Positions 43,444-52,741 of a DNA stretch of 64,000 nucleotides are shown piece by piece. The translations under genes were made by a program, and so were the position numbers. The notes beneath the pieces are model-generated. The model was not told the origin of the DNA, ran no database searches, and saw only the letters and a list, made by a program, of their open reading frames with translations. This stretch comes from Actinoplanes nipponensis (GTDB lineage: Bacteria; Actinomycetota; Actinomycetes; Mycobacteriales; Micromonosporaceae): NCBI RefSeq assembly GCF_016862275.1, contig NZ_BOMQ01000052.1, positions 62,001-126,000 on the forward strand. The letters run 5' to 3'. Position 1 is the first letter of the stretch, and each line of letters opens with the position of its first letter.

Positions 43444-46131
43444 TCAGCCGGCCCGCAGGCGCTGCCAGATCCGGTCGCGGGTGAACGGCAGCTCGGTGAA
43501 GCGCACCCCGGTGGCGTCCCGCAGCGCGTTGGCCAGGGCCGGCGCGACCGGGTTGAACGGGCTCTCGCTCATCGACTTGGCGCCCAGCGGGCCGATCGCG
43601 TCCGCGGTGCGGGCGAGCACCACCTCGGTGTGCGGCACGTCGGCGAAGGTGGGCAGGTGGTACTGGCGGAAGGCCGCCGTGGTGACCCGGCCGGCGGCGT
43701 CGATGTCGATGTGCTCGGCCAGCGCGGCGCCGAGCGCCTGGGCCACCCCGCCCTCGATCTGCCCGCGGGTCTGCAGCGGGTTCAGGACGGTTCCGGCGTC
43801 GGCGCTGTGCACGCTGCGCAGGATCCGCAGCTCCCCGGTGCCCGGGTCCACCGCGACGCGGAACCACTGCACGTTGAACGCCACCGAGCGGGGGCTGCCG
43901 GCCCAGCGGCCCTCGGCCCGGACGGGCTCCGGCGACGACGCCGCCAGCTCGGCCAGGCCGAGCCGGCCGTGCGGGCGGATCACGCCGTCCGGGTCCAGCC
44001 CGGTCGCACCGGGCCCGGCCAGCTCCAGCAGCCGCTCGCGCAGGGCCCGGGCGGCGTGCAGGACGGCCCGCCCGGCGACGACCACGCCGGTGGAGGCGAA
44101 CGCGCCGGTGTCGTGGCCGACCAGGTCGGTGTCGGACTGGCGGACCACGATCCGGTCCGGGGTGGTGCCGAGGGTGTCCGCGGCCAGCTGGGCGTGCACG
44201 GTGGTGCTGCCGTTGCCGAACTCGGTGGTGCCGACCGCGATCTCGTACCGGCCGTCGGGCAGCAGCGTGACCGCCGCGTCGGCGAAGTGCCCGCCGGGCG
44301 GCCCGGCCGCGATCATGGCCAGCGCCATGCCCTCGCCGGTGAGCCAGCCGGCGGGCGCCGCCTCGTCGGGCCCGGCCGGGCGCGCGGCTGCCGTCCGCAC
44401 CGCGTCCAGGCACTGGTCGAGGCCGTAACTGCCGATGGTCAGGTCGTCCGCGTGGTCGCCGGGGGCGGCCAGCGGCTCGCCCGGGCGCACGATGTTGCGC
44501 TCGCGCAGCAGCACCGGGTCCAGGTCCAGTCGCCGGGCCAGCTCGTCGAGCACCGACTCGACGGCGAACGAGACCTGGCCCAGGCCGTAGCCGCGGAACG
44601 CCCCGGAGGGGACGGTGTTGGTGTAGACGGCGTACGCGTCGACCTTCTTGTTGGCGCAGCGGTAGACGGCGATCGACTCGTGGCAGCTGTGGTACATCAC
44701 CGCCGGGCCGTGGTTGCCGTACGCGCCGGTGTCCGACACCACCCGCAGCGTGAGCGCGGTCAGCGTGCCGTCCCGGCGGGCCCCGGCCTTCATGGTGACG
44801 GTGAACGGGTGCCGGGTGGTCGCCGAGGTGAACTGCTCCTCGCGGGTGTACTCCAGCTTCACCGGCCGGCCGGTGCGCCGCACGGCCAGCGCCACCAGGT
44901 CCTCGACCAGCATCTCCTGCTTGCCGCCGAAGCCGCCGCCGACCCGGCCGGTGAGCACCCGGACCCGGTCCGGCGGCAGGTCGAACAGCTCGGCCAGGGC
45001 GCGCCGGGTCAGGAACGGGGTCTGCGTGCTGGAGCGCAGGGTGAGCCGGCCGGCCTCGTCGAGCCAGCCGATCGCCCCGTGCGTCTCCAGCGCGGCGTGC
45101 TGGACCCGGGGGGTGCGGAACGTGGCCTCGTACACGACGTCGGCGCCGGCGAACCCGGCGGCGACGTCGCCCAGCTCGGCGTGCAGCTCGCCCACCACGT
45201 TGTCGGCCGCGCGGGCGATGCGGTGCCCGGTGATTTTGTCGCCGTGCACGGCCGGCGCGCCGGGCCGCATGGCGGCCTCCGGGTCGAGGACGGCCGGCAG
45301 CACCTCGTAGGTGACCCGCAGGCGCCGGCAGCCCTCCTCGGCGGCGGCCTCGGTCTCGGCGACCACGGCGGCGACCCGCTGGCCGGCGTGCCGGACCACG
45401 TCGTCGAGCACCCGGGTGTCCGCCGGGTCCTCGTCGGCGTGCTCGTGGCGGGCGGTGGAGAAGTACCGCGGCGGCGCGTCGCGGTGGGTCAGCACCGCCG
45501 TCACCCCCGGCACGGCCAGCGCGGCGGCGGTGTCGACGGCGGTGATCCGGGCGTGCGCGTGCGGCGAGCGCAGCACCTTCAGGTGCAGCAGGCCGGGCAC
45601 GTCCACGTCGAAGGTGTAGCGGGCGGCGCCGGTGACGACCTGCGGGCCGGCGGGCGCGCCGAGGCCGGCGCCGACGGCCGGACCGTCCCCCGGCTCGGCC
45701 ACCGTGCGGACGCCGTGGACGGCGTCGGCGATCGCCCGGTAGCCGGTGCAGCGGCACAGGTTGCCCTTGAGCGCGCGCGGCAGGTCGGCCAGCTCCGCCT
45801 CGTCCAGCGCGGCGGTCGTCATGATCATGCCGGCGGTGCAGAAGCCGCACTGGAAGCCCTGGGCGTCCAGGAAGCGCTGCTGGACCGGGTGCAGCCCGTC
45901 CGGCGGCGCCAGGCCCTCGATCGTGGTGACCTGCCGGCCCTGGGCCCGGAAGGCGGGGTAGACGCAGCTGTGCACCGGCCGGCCGTCGACGTGCACGGTG
46001 CAGGCGCCGCAGTCGCCGCTGTCGCAGCCCTTCTTGACGCCGAAGCAGCCCTCCTCGCGCAGGTAGGTGCGCAGGCACTGGCCCGGGCGCGGCGGCCGGT
46101 CGTGGTCGGCGCCGTTGATCCGGACGGTCAT
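43444..46131 (-). CDS. Xanthine-dehydrogenase-family molybdoenzyme, 2Fe-2S and Mo domains fused
   Basis: An 895-residue protein. Residues 1-160 are the small subunit: Cys36, 41, 44, 56 ligate one 2Fe-2S cluster, Cys95, 98, 126, 128 the other. Residues 160-895 are the molybdopterin subunit: GRVGGGFGGKQE contacts the cofactor, GAFRGYGLGQ is the substrate Arg region, and GAKSMSESPFNPVAPALANA carries the active-site Glu near the C-terminus. The enzyme hydroxylates a purine, aldehyde or aromatic heterocycle. ATG 46131 overlaps the FAD-subunit stop by 4 bp. No xdhC-type maturation gene is seen in the window. Confidence 0.9.
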   Translation of the reverse strand: MTVRINGADHDRPPRPGQCLRTYLREEGCFGVKKGCDSGDCGACTVHVDGRPVHSCVYPAFRAQGRQVTTIEGLAPPDGLHPVQQRFLDAQGFQCGFCTAGMIMTTAALDEAELADLPRALKGNLCRCTGYRAIADAVHGVRTVAEPGDGPAVGAGLGAPAGPQVVTGAARYTFDVDVPGLLHLKVLRSPHAHARITAVDTAAALAVPGVTAVLTHRDAPPRYFSTARHEHADEDPADTRVLDDVVRHAGQRVAAVVAETEAAAEEGCRRLRVTYEVLPAVLDPEAAMRPGAPAVHGDKITGHRIARAADNVVGELHAELGDVAAGFAGADVVYEATFRTPRVQHAALETHGAIGWLDEAGRLTLRSSTQTPFLTRRALAELFDLPPDRVRVLTGRVGGGFGGKQEMLVEDLVALAVRRTGRPVKLEYTREEQFTSATTRHPFTVTMKAGARRDGTLTALTLRVVSDTGAYGNHGPAVMYHSCHESIAVYRCANKKVDAYAVYTNTVPSGAFRGYGLGQVSFAVESVLDELARRLDLDPVLLRERNIVRPGEPLAAPGDHADDLTIGSYGLDQCLDAVRTAAARPAGPDEAAPAGWLTGEGMALAMIAAGPPGGHFADAAVTLLPDGRYEIAVGTTEFGNGSTTVHAQLAADTLGTTPDRIVVRQSDTDLVGHDTGAFASTGVVVAGRAVLHAARALRERLLELAGPGATGLDPDGVIRPHGRLGLAELAASSPEPVRAEGRWAGSPRSVAFNVQWFRVAVDPGTGELRILRSVHSADAGTVLNPLQTRGQIEGGVAQALGAALAEHIDIDAAGRVTTAAFRQYHLPTFADVPHTEVVLARTADAIGPLGAKSMSESPFNPVAPALANALRDATGVRFTELPFTRDRIWQRLRAG

Positions 46132-46931
46132 CGGGCCAGCTCCGCCCGGATCTCCTCGGCGTACCGGGCGGTCAGGTGCCGGCGCCAGGCCGGCAGGCCG
46201 TGCACGTCGTCCACATAGGCGTCGCCGGGGACGGTGTCGCGCAGGGCGGCGGCCAGCTCGGCGGCCGCCGGGACCCCGGCGAACCGCAGCTGGAACGGGC
46301 GCACCGTCGCGGCGGTCACGGTCAGCACCAGCCCCGCGCCGGCCCGGCGGCCGATCAGCAGCACCGCGGACCGCCCGTGGGTGAACAGGGAGCCCTGCCG
46401 GAACGCCGTACGGCCGGTGAGCGCGGCGGCGGGCAGGGTGATCGAGCGCAGCAGCTCCCCGGGGGCCAGCGCGGTGCGGCCGTCGCCGGTGACGAGGTCC
46501 ACCACGCCGAGCCGCCGTTCGCCGGCCGGGGCGAGCAGCAGGCACTCGCCGTCCAGCGCCGCGGTCAGGGCGATCATCGGTCCGGCGGGCAGCGCGGCGC
46601 AGAGGTTGCCGCCGACGGTCGCCACGTTCCAGATCTTGGCGGAGGCCAGGAAGGCCCGGCAGCAGGCGGTGGCCAGCTCGTGGAAGGCCGTGAAGCGCGG
46701 CGCCCCGGCGTAGCCGGCGAGCTCGGCGACGGTGCAGGTCGCCGCGATCTCCAGGCCGTGCTCGTGCGCGGTGACGGGTGTCCAGCCGGCGGCGGCCAGG
46801 TCGAGCAGCCGGGTGACGCCGGTCTGCGGCTCGGCGAACAGGCCGGTGCCCCCGCCCAGCCAGGCGTCGCCCGGGCGCCACTGGCCCACCGTGGCCGGGC
46901 TGACCACCTCGACGACGGTGTGCAGATCCAC
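46128..46931 (-). CDS. FAD-binding subunit of the xanthine-dehydrogenase-type enzyme
   Basis: A 267-residue medium subunit. GTG 46931. LGGGTGLFAEPQTGVTRLLDL replaces the usual AGGTD loop; IWNVATVGGNLCAALPAGP is the conserved FAD pyrophosphate block (TxGGN). It hands electrons from the 2Fe-2S domains to NAD or another acceptor. It is the first gene of a two-gene operon with the fused Fe-S/Mo subunit. An APC permease is divergent and may import the substrate, such as a purine or amino-type compound; that link is inference. Confidence 0.89.
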   Translation of the reverse strand: MDLHTVVEVVSPATVGQWRPGDAWLGGGTGLFAEPQTGVTRLLDLAAAGWTPVTAHEHGLEIAATCTVAELAGYAGAPRFTAFHELATACCRAFLASAKIWNVATVGGNLCAALPAGPMIALTAALDGECLLLAPAGERRLGVVDLVTGDGRTALAPGELLRSITLPAAALTGRTAFRQGSLFTHGRSAVLLIGRRAGAGLVLTVTAATVRPFQLRFAGVPAAAELAAALRDTVPGDAYVDDVHGLPAWRRHLTARYAEEIRAELAR

Positions 46932-47129
46932 GTCCGGTCCCCCTGTTCCGATACCGTCCCCGACCAGGAACGCTACGGTACGCGCGGTGTGTTTCGGATG
47001 CGCGAACCGTTATCCTCACCGGTCATACGGAGATCGACGGCGGGACAGATGCAGCCGCCGCGCCCCGTCCACCGGGCGTTCACCTCCGCGGGGTGGAATG
47101 CGGACCGTGGATCCTCGGAGGACGAGCAG

Positions 47130-48344
47130 ATGGAGCTGACCCGGCGGCTGGGCGTCACCGACGCGGTGGTGGTCGGGCTGAGCGCGATGATCGGCGCCGG
47201 GGTGTTCGCCGCCTTCGCGCCGGCCGCGGCGGTCGCCGGGGGCTGGCTGCTGGTCGCGCTGGCGGTGGCGGCGCTGGTCGCGTACTGCAACGCGGTGTCC
47301 TCGGCCCGGCTCGCGGCGGTCTACCCCTCGTCCGGCGGCACCTACGTGTACGGGCGCGAGCGGCTCGGCGACCTGTGGGGCTTCCTGGCCGGCTGGGGCT
47401 TCGTCATCGGCAAGACCGCCTCGTGCGCGGCGATGGCCCTGACCTTCGGCGCGTACGTCGCCCCGGGCCATGAGCGGCTGCTCGCCGTCCTGGCCGTCGC
47501 CGCGCTGACCGGGCTGAACCTGGCCGGGGTGCAGAAGTCGGCGCTGGCCGCCCGGATCCTGGTCGCCGCGGTGATCGTCGTGCTGCTCGCGGTGGTCGCC
47601 GCGGGCTCCACCGCCGGCCTGGCCCACCTGGGCAGCGGCCCGCGGGTGTCGCCGTGGGGCGTGCTGCAGGGCGCCGGCCTGCTGTTCTTCGCCTTCGCCG
47701 GGTACGCCCGCATCGCCACCCTGGGCGAGGAGGTCCGCGACCCGGCCCGCACCATCCCCCGCGCCGTCCCGATCGCCCTGACCGCCACCCTGGTCCTGTA
47801 CGCCGCGGTGGCGCTCACCCTGCTCGGCACCCTGGGCCCGGCCCGGCTCGCCGCCACCACGGCGCCGCTGGCCGAGGTGGGCCCGCCGTGGCTGGCCCCG
47901 GTCGTGCGGGCGGGCGCCGCGGTGGCGGCGCTCGGGTCGCTGCTGGCGCTGATCCTGGGCGTCTCGCGGACGACGTTCGCGATGGCCCGCGACCGCAACC
48001 TGCCCGGGGTGCTGGACGCCGTCAGCGCCCGGACCCGGGTGCCGCACCGGGCGGAGGCCGCCGTCGGCGTCGCGGTGGCCGTGCTGGTGCTGCTGGTGGA
48101 CCTGCGGGGCGCGATCGGCTTCTCGTCGTTCGGCGTGCTCGGGTACTACGCGATCGCCAACGCCTCGGCCCTGACCCTGCGCCGCGACGAGGGCGCGCCG
48201 TGGCGGGCGGTCCCGGTGGTCGGGCTGGCCGGCTGCCTGCTGCTGGCCGCGACCCTGCCGCTGCCCTCGGTCGTCTCCGGGCTGGCGGTCTTCGCGCTCG
48301 GCGTCGCCGCGTGGTGGCTGCGGCGGCGCGCGGCGCGGCGGTAG
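47130..48344 (+). CDS. APC-superfamily amino acid permease
   Basis: A 404-residue membrane protein with about eleven to twelve helices. VVVGLSAMIGAGVFAAFAP is the unwound helix-1 motif of APC carriers; SSGGTYVYGRERLGDLWGFLAGW and FFAFAGYARIATLGEEVRDPARTIPRAV are the family signatures. ATG 47130 follows GGAGGA. The substrate is probably an amino acid or cationic amine. It is divergent from the molybdoenzyme operon and the 200-base gap is a likely shared promoter region. Confidence 0.88.
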   Translation: MELTRRLGVTDAVVVGLSAMIGAGVFAAFAPAAAVAGGWLLVALAVAALVAYCNAVSSARLAAVYPSSGGTYVYGRERLGDLWGFLAGWGFVIGKTASCAAMALTFGAYVAPGHERLLAVLAVAALTGLNLAGVQKSALAARILVAAVIVVLLAVVAAGSTAGLAHLGSGPRVSPWGVLQGAGLLFFAFAGYARIATLGEEVRDPARTIPRAVPIALTATLVLYAAVALTLLGTLGPARLAATTAPLAEVGPPWLAPVVRAGAAVAALGSLLALILGVSRTTFAMARDRNLPGVLDAVSARTRVPHRAEAAVGVAVAVLVLLVDLRGAIGFSSFGVLGYYAIANASALTLRRDEGAPWRAVPVVGLAGCLLLAATLPLPSVVSGLAVFALGVAAWWLRRRAARR

Positions 48345-48464
48345 GGCGGTTCCGGTCGCCGCTCGCGGTCCTGCCATGTGGGCAGGTCTTTCCTCCGCGT
48401 CCCGCGGCGGAGGACTGTCGTGGGGTGGCCGCGGGTGCTCACGCTGTGTCTCATGGGGGCCGAC

Positions 48465-49154
48465 ATGACGGGAAACGCACGGATCCTGGTCGTCGACGAC
48501 CAGCCGACCATCGTGGACCTGCTGGCGACGGTCCTGACCGGGCACGGCTTCGCGGTGGACACCGCCGGCACCGCGGCGCAGGCCGTGGCCAAGGCCGCCG
48601 AGCAGCGGCCGGACCTGGTCCTGCTGGACGTGTCGCTGCCCGACGGCGACGGCATGGACGTGCGCCGGCGCCTGGGCGCCGAGGGCGACGACACCGGGGT
48701 GGTCTTCCTGTCCGCCCGGGACACCCGCGACGACCTGGTCGCCGAGCTGGCCTACGGCGGCGAGGACTGGATCACCAAGCCGTTCGACGTCGAGGTGCTG
48801 CTGGCCCGCGTGCACGCCGTGCTGCGGCGGCTGGCCGACGCGCCCGGCAACCGGGTGCTGCGCTACGCCGACGTCGAGCTCGACCAGGAGACCGGGGAGG
48901 TGCAGCGGGCCGGCGAGCCGGTGGCGCTGCCGCCGCGCGAGCGGGAGCTGCTGCGCCAGTTGCTGCGCGACCCGGGCCGGGTGCTCTCGCACCGGCGGAT
49001 CCTGGCCGAGGTCGGCGCGGACGACCCGGACGGCGGCCCGGAGGCCGTCGACCGCCTGGTCGGGTCGCTGCGCCGGGAGCTGGAGCGGCTCGGCCCGCCG
49101 CTGATCGTGACCCACCCGGGCTTCGGGTACGCGTTGCGCGCCGCCCTGCCCTGA
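48465..49154 (+). CDS. OmpR-family response regulator
   Basis: A 229-residue protein. ATG 48465 (ATG 48453 possible). Receiver: Asp11/Asp12 pair in ILVVDDQPTIVDLL, phospho-Asp55 in LVLLDVSLPDGDGMD, Thr/Ser switch FLSARDTRDD, Lys in WITKPFD. The C-terminal winged helix (about 135-225) has ALPPRERELLRQLLRDPGRVLSHRRILAEV and FGYALRA. No histidine kinase is adjacent, so it is an orphan; the tandem kinases at 59-62 kb could be partners. It is convergent with the GGDEF gene. Confidence 0.9.
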   Translation: MTGNARILVVDDQPTIVDLLATVLTGHGFAVDTAGTAAQAVAKAAEQRPDLVLLDVSLPDGDGMDVRRRLGAEGDDTGVVFLSARDTRDDLVAELAYGGEDWITKPFDVEVLLARVHAVLRRLADAPGNRVLRYADVELDQETGEVQRAGEPVALPPRERELLRQLLRDPGRVLSHRRILAEVGADDPDGGPEAVDRLVGSLRRELERLGPPLIVTHPGFGYALRAALP

Positions 49155-49159
49155 GCTGG

Positions 49160-51001
49160 TCAGCGCCGGGCGGCGGCGTGCTTGCTGCGGTACATGGCCT
49201 CGTCGGCGCGGCGCAGCAGGGCTTCCGGGTCGGTCCCGGCGCCGGTCACCGCGCCGATGCTGGCGCCGATGGTGAGGCGGTGGCCGTCCACCTCGACCGG
49301 CTCGGCCAGCGCGGCCCGGAACTCCTCGGCCACCCGGGCGGCGGCGGCCGCGTCGGCGCCGGGCAGCAGGGCCGCGAACTCGTCGCCGCCGAGCCGGGCC
49401 GCCACCGCCCCGGCCGGCAGGGCCGCGGACAGCCGCTCGGCCACCCGGACCAGCACCGCGTCGCCGGCGTGGTGGCCGTACGTGTCGTTGATCGGTTTGA
49501 ACCCGTCGAGGTCGATGTGCAGCAGCGCGACGCCCCCGGCCAGCGCGGCGGCCAGCCGCCGGCCGAACAGCACCCGGTTCGCCAGGCCGGTGAGCGCGTC
49601 GTGGGTGGCCTCGTGCCGGAGCCGGTCCTGCAGCTCGCGGGAGTCGGTCACGTCGCGGGCGTTGCTGACCACCGCGCCGACGCTGGGCTCGTGGGTCAGG
49701 TTGCGGCTGGTCACCTCCAGCCAGCGCCAGCCGCCGGCGCCGTGCCGGTAGCGGGCCTGGTAGGTGTAGGTGGACCCGGGGGCGGCCATCAGCCGCTGCA
49801 GGTCGGGCAGGATCGCCGGCAGGTCGTCGGGGTGGATCAGGGTGAGCACCCGCACGCCGAGCAGCTCGCCGGGCTCGTAGCCGAGCATCCGGGTGGCCGG
49901 GGTCAGGTAGGTCATGGCGCCGGTGTGGTCGATCAGCGAGGTGATGTCGGTCGAGTACTCCAGCAGCAGCCGGACCCGTTCCTCCTGCCGGCGCAGCGTG
50001 CGCAGGCCGGCCTCGGACCGCCGGACCAGCGACTCGTTCTCGGCGAAGGTGATGAGCTGCCGGCTGACCACGATCGCGGTGATCACGAGCAGGCCGCCGA
50101 GGGCGACCAGCGCGGTGCGGCTCAGGCCGGCCGGCAGCACGGCCGGCAGGAGGGCGAAGACGAGCCCGAGCATGGCGTACGGCAGCACGCTGTAGGAGCG
50201 CGGCCGGCGCGGCGGCCGGCTCGCGGTCACCCGCTCGCCGAGCTCCTGCAACCGCGGACCGGCGCTGATCAGCGCGACGGCGGCCACCTGCAGGGCGAGC
50301 GGGATCCGCCACGAGGTGGCCGCCGGCAGCACCGCTCCCTGCAGGCACTGCAGCACCGCGGCCGCGACGATCGGGGCGGCCGCCACCGAGGAGATCGGGC
50401 TGTGCCCGCCCGCGATGAGCCGGGTGACGGCGAAGGTGAGCGCGGCGCCGATGACGACCGCGGCCAGGGCGGCGCCGGCGCCGGCGCCGTACGCCGCCGA
50501 GCGGTCGGTCATGAACCAGATGGCCACGACCGCGGCGGTGACCACGGCCGTGGTGTCCAGCAGGTAGCGCACCCGGGCCCGGCCGGGTGCGGGCGGCCGC
50601 GGGTGGGTGACGACGGCGGCCGCCAGCACGGCGACCCCGGCGAGCACGAACACCGTCTGGAAGCGGCCGGTGGCCACGGCGGCGGCGTCCGGGTGGCGCA
50701 GCGCGGTGGCGAGCCGGCCGAGCTGGCCGATCAGCAGGAGGACGCCGGTGCCGGCCAGCGCGCGCCAGAAGCGGCGGTCGGCGGCGGCGCGTCCCGGCCG
50801 GTTCGCCAGCCGCAGGGCCCCGGCCACCAGCACGAGGTTGAGCGGCGGCCCGAGCCAGGCGCGGACCAGCACGTGCGTCTCGACGCCGCCGGGCCCGGCC
50901 AGCAGCCAGCCGACCGCGGCCAGCACCGTGCCGGCCAGGGCGAGCAGCACCGGATCGGTCGCGGCCGCGCGGGGCAGCGTGGTGGACCTGGCGGGCGGCA
51001 T
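49160..51001 (-). CDS. Membrane PAS-GGDEF diguanylate cyclase
   Basis: A 613-residue protein. ATG 51001 has AGGAGG six bases upstream. Residues 15-315 form about eight to ten membrane helices, an integral sensor of MASE-like type. A PAS domain follows (about 330-450: RVRLLLEYSTDITSLIDHTG, RMLGYEPGELLGVRVLTLIH). Residues 455-610 are GGDEF with intact RLGGDEFAALL, IDLDGFKPINDTYGHHAGD and DEAMYRSKHA. It makes cyclic di-GMP, which in actinobacteria restrains development through BldD. I see no RxxD inhibitory site just before GGDEF and no EAL domain. Confidence 0.9.
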   Translation of the reverse strand: MPPARSTTLPRAAATDPVLLALAGTVLAAVGWLLAGPGGVETHVLVRAWLGPPLNLVLVAGALRLANRPGRAAADRRFWRALAGTGVLLLIGQLGRLATALRHPDAAAVATGRFQTVFVLAGVAVLAAAVVTHPRPPAPGRARVRYLLDTTAVVTAAVVAIWFMTDRSAAYGAGAGAALAAVVIGAALTFAVTRLIAGGHSPISSVAAAPIVAAAVLQCLQGAVLPAATSWRIPLALQVAAVALISAGPRLQELGERVTASRPPRRPRSYSVLPYAMLGLVFALLPAVLPAGLSRTALVALGGLLVITAIVVSRQLITFAENESLVRRSEAGLRTLRRQEERVRLLLEYSTDITSLIDHTGAMTYLTPATRMLGYEPGELLGVRVLTLIHPDDLPAILPDLQRLMAAPGSTYTYQARYRHGAGGWRWLEVTSRNLTHEPSVGAVVSNARDVTDSRELQDRLRHEATHDALTGLANRVLFGRRLAAALAGGVALLHIDLDGFKPINDTYGHHAGDAVLVRVAERLSAALPAGAVAARLGGDEFAALLPGADAAAAARVAEEFRAALAEPVEVDGHRLTIGASIGAVTGAGTDPEALLRRADEAMYRSKHAAARR

Positions 51002-51302
51002 CACGGTCCTCCTGCGGGCGTTCGGGCACGGCCACGGCCGCGCTGTGCCTTCCCACTACACCGGTCGGGGGTAGCCGGCGGGGTGCGCGCCGGTGGACTC
51101 TCCGGTGCGCCGGATATCCGCGGTTTTACGGTTAGCTTTCTTAACCGTTTAAGGTCTCCCCAGGCCCGGTGCCGAATCGTTACTCGGTTGATCAAGCGGA
51201 AACATTGCGAAAGCGCCCGTCCCCCTCTTGACTGGCTTGCGGGGGAACCGGAGACGGTGACGGTGATGTCACGCCCCGGCGTGATGTGAGATAGGGAGAC
51301 GC
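51002..51302. promoter_or_regulatory. Promoter region between the GGDEF gene and the ABC importer
   Basis: About 300 bases with a marked AT-rich block (51120-51150) and the inverted repeat listed below. The AT block fits a strong promoter for the substrate-binding protein. Nothing coding was found. Confidence 0.5.
51128..51148. promoter_or_regulatory. Inverted repeat upstream of the sugar importer
   Basis: ACGGTTA and TAACCGT are perfect 7-bp arms around a 7-base spacer, in the most AT-rich part of the gap. It is a candidate operator for a sugar-responsive regulator; the family is not clear. Confidence 0.5.
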
Positions 51303-52667
51303 ATGTTCGGTCCAACCAGAAGCCCGCGCTTTCGGAGCGCGCTCGCCGGTACGCTGGGCGTCGGCCTGGTGTTCGGTCTGGCCGCTTGCGGCGGCAGTGA
51401 CGACTCGGACGACGATTCCAACACGGCTGCGCAGTCCATCGACTGCGCCCAGTTCAGCTCGTTCGGAGACCTGAAGGGCAAGACGGTCTCCGTCTACACG
51501 GGCATCGTGACGCCCGAGGACACGGCTTACAAGGAGTCGTACAAGCCGTTCGAGCAGTGCACGGGCGTGACCATCAAGTACGAGGGTGACAAGTCCTTCG
51601 AGACCCAGATCCTCGTGCGCGCCAAGGCGGGCAACCCGCCGGACCTGGCCATCGTGCCGCAGCCCGGCCTGCTCAAGCAGCTCGTGGCGACCGGCAAGGC
51701 CGTCGAGGCGCCGGCCGAGGTCGCGGCCAACGTCGACAAGTTCTGGGACAAGAACTGGAAGGAGTACGCGACCGTCGACGGCAAGTTCTACGGCGCGCCC
51801 TCCGGCGCCAGCGTCAAGTCGCTGGTGTGGTACTCGCCGAGCGAGTTCAAGGACGCCGGCTACAAGGTGCCCACGACGCTCGACGAGCTCAAGACGCTGA
51901 CCGACAAGATGGTCGCGGACAAGAAGAAGCCGTGGTGCGCGGGCATCAGCAGCGGTGAGGCGACCGGCTGGCCGCTCACCGACTGGCACGAGGACATGAT
52001 GCTCCGGCTGTCCGGCCCGGAGACGTTCGACAAGTGGGTCAACCACGAGATCCCGTTCAACGGCCCCGAGTCCACGGCGGCGCTGGACGCGGTCGGCGCG
52101 TACCTGAAGAACCCGGCGTACGTCAACGGCGGCCTGGGCGACGTCAAGAGCATCGCCACGACCACCTTCCAGGACGGCGGCCTGCCGATCCTGGACGGCA
52201 CCTGCTCGCTGCACCGCCAGGCCAGCTTCTACGCGGCGAACTTCCCGAAGGACGCGAAGGTGGCCGAGGACGGCGACGTCTTCGCGTTCTACCTGCCGGG
52301 CAAGACCGCCACGGAGAAGCCGGTGCTCGGCGGCGGCGAGTTCAACGTGGCGTTCGCGGACCGTCCGGAGGTCAAGGCCTTCCAGACGTACCTGTCGACC
52401 GACACCTGGGCGAACATCAAGGCCAAGGGCTCGCAGGGCTGGGTCAGCGCCAACAAGAAGCTCGACCCGAACAACCTGAGCAACCCGATCGACAAGCTGG
52501 CCGCGACGATCCTGCTCGACCCGAACACGGTCTTCCGCTTCGACGGCTCGGACCAGATGCCGGCCGCCGTGGGCTCCAACGCCTACTGGAAGCAGGCGAC
52601 GAGCTGGATCACCGGACAGGACACCAAGACGACGGTGGACAACATCGAGAAGGCTTGGCCCAAGTGA
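51303..52667 (+). CDS. Sugar ABC transporter substrate-binding lipoprotein (AglE-like)
   Basis: A 454-residue extracytoplasmic solute-binding protein. The lipobox LAAC (signal about 1-29, then CGGSDDSDDDSN) anchors it to the membrane outer face. The body (KTVSVYTGIVTPEDTAYKES, LVRAKAGNPPDLAIVPQPGL, GWPLTDWHEDMML, GSNAYWKQATSWITG) is of the family-1 type closest in pattern to the alpha-glucoside binding protein AglE. It delivers sugar to the two permeases encoded next. A strong hairpin follows its stop. Confidence 0.9.
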   Translation: MFGPTRSPRFRSALAGTLGVGLVFGLAACGGSDDSDDDSNTAAQSIDCAQFSSFGDLKGKTVSVYTGIVTPEDTAYKESYKPFEQCTGVTIKYEGDKSFETQILVRAKAGNPPDLAIVPQPGLLKQLVATGKAVEAPAEVAANVDKFWDKNWKEYATVDGKFYGAPSGASVKSLVWYSPSEFKDAGYKVPTTLDELKTLTDKMVADKKKPWCAGISSGEATGWPLTDWHEDMMLRLSGPETFDKWVNHEIPFNGPESTAALDAVGAYLKNPAYVNGGLGDVKSIATTTFQDGGLPILDGTCSLHRQASFYAANFPKDAKVAEDGDVFAFYLPGKTATEKPVLGGGEFNVAFADRPEVKAFQTYLSTDTWANIKAKGSQGWVSANKKLDPNNLSNPIDKLAATILLDPNTVFRFDGSDQMPAAVGSNAYWKQATSWITGQDTKTTVDNIEKAWPK

Positions 52668-52684
52668 TCTGAATCTTCACCTTC

Positions 52685-52714
52685 GGGGCCGGTCGCCGCA
52701 TGGCGACCGGCCCC
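52685..52714 (+). terminator. Intercistronic hairpin between binding-protein and permease genes
   Basis: Perfect 13-bp stem (52685-52697 with 52702-52714) with loop GCAT, 17 bases after the binding-protein stop. Hairpins here commonly stop part of the transcripts or protect the upstream mRNA, so more binding protein than permease is made. It also argues against the in-frame ATG 52700, which lies in the loop. Confidence 0.75.
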
Positions 52715-52741
52715 ACCGCTCTCCGAGGAGGTACGGGTCGC

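Noticed and set aside
39110..46078. A single open frame of 2322 codons on the minus strand
   Set aside because: It spans three real genes only because stop codons are rare at this GC content. Only the 3' part (39110-41212) carries protein families in this frame; the rest is antisense or out of frame to the methyltransferase, the receptor and the molybdoenzyme.
52700..52741. ATG 52700 as the start of the first permease
   Set aside because: It lies in the loop of a perfect hairpin and lacks an SD, while GTG 52742 is preceded by AGGAGG.
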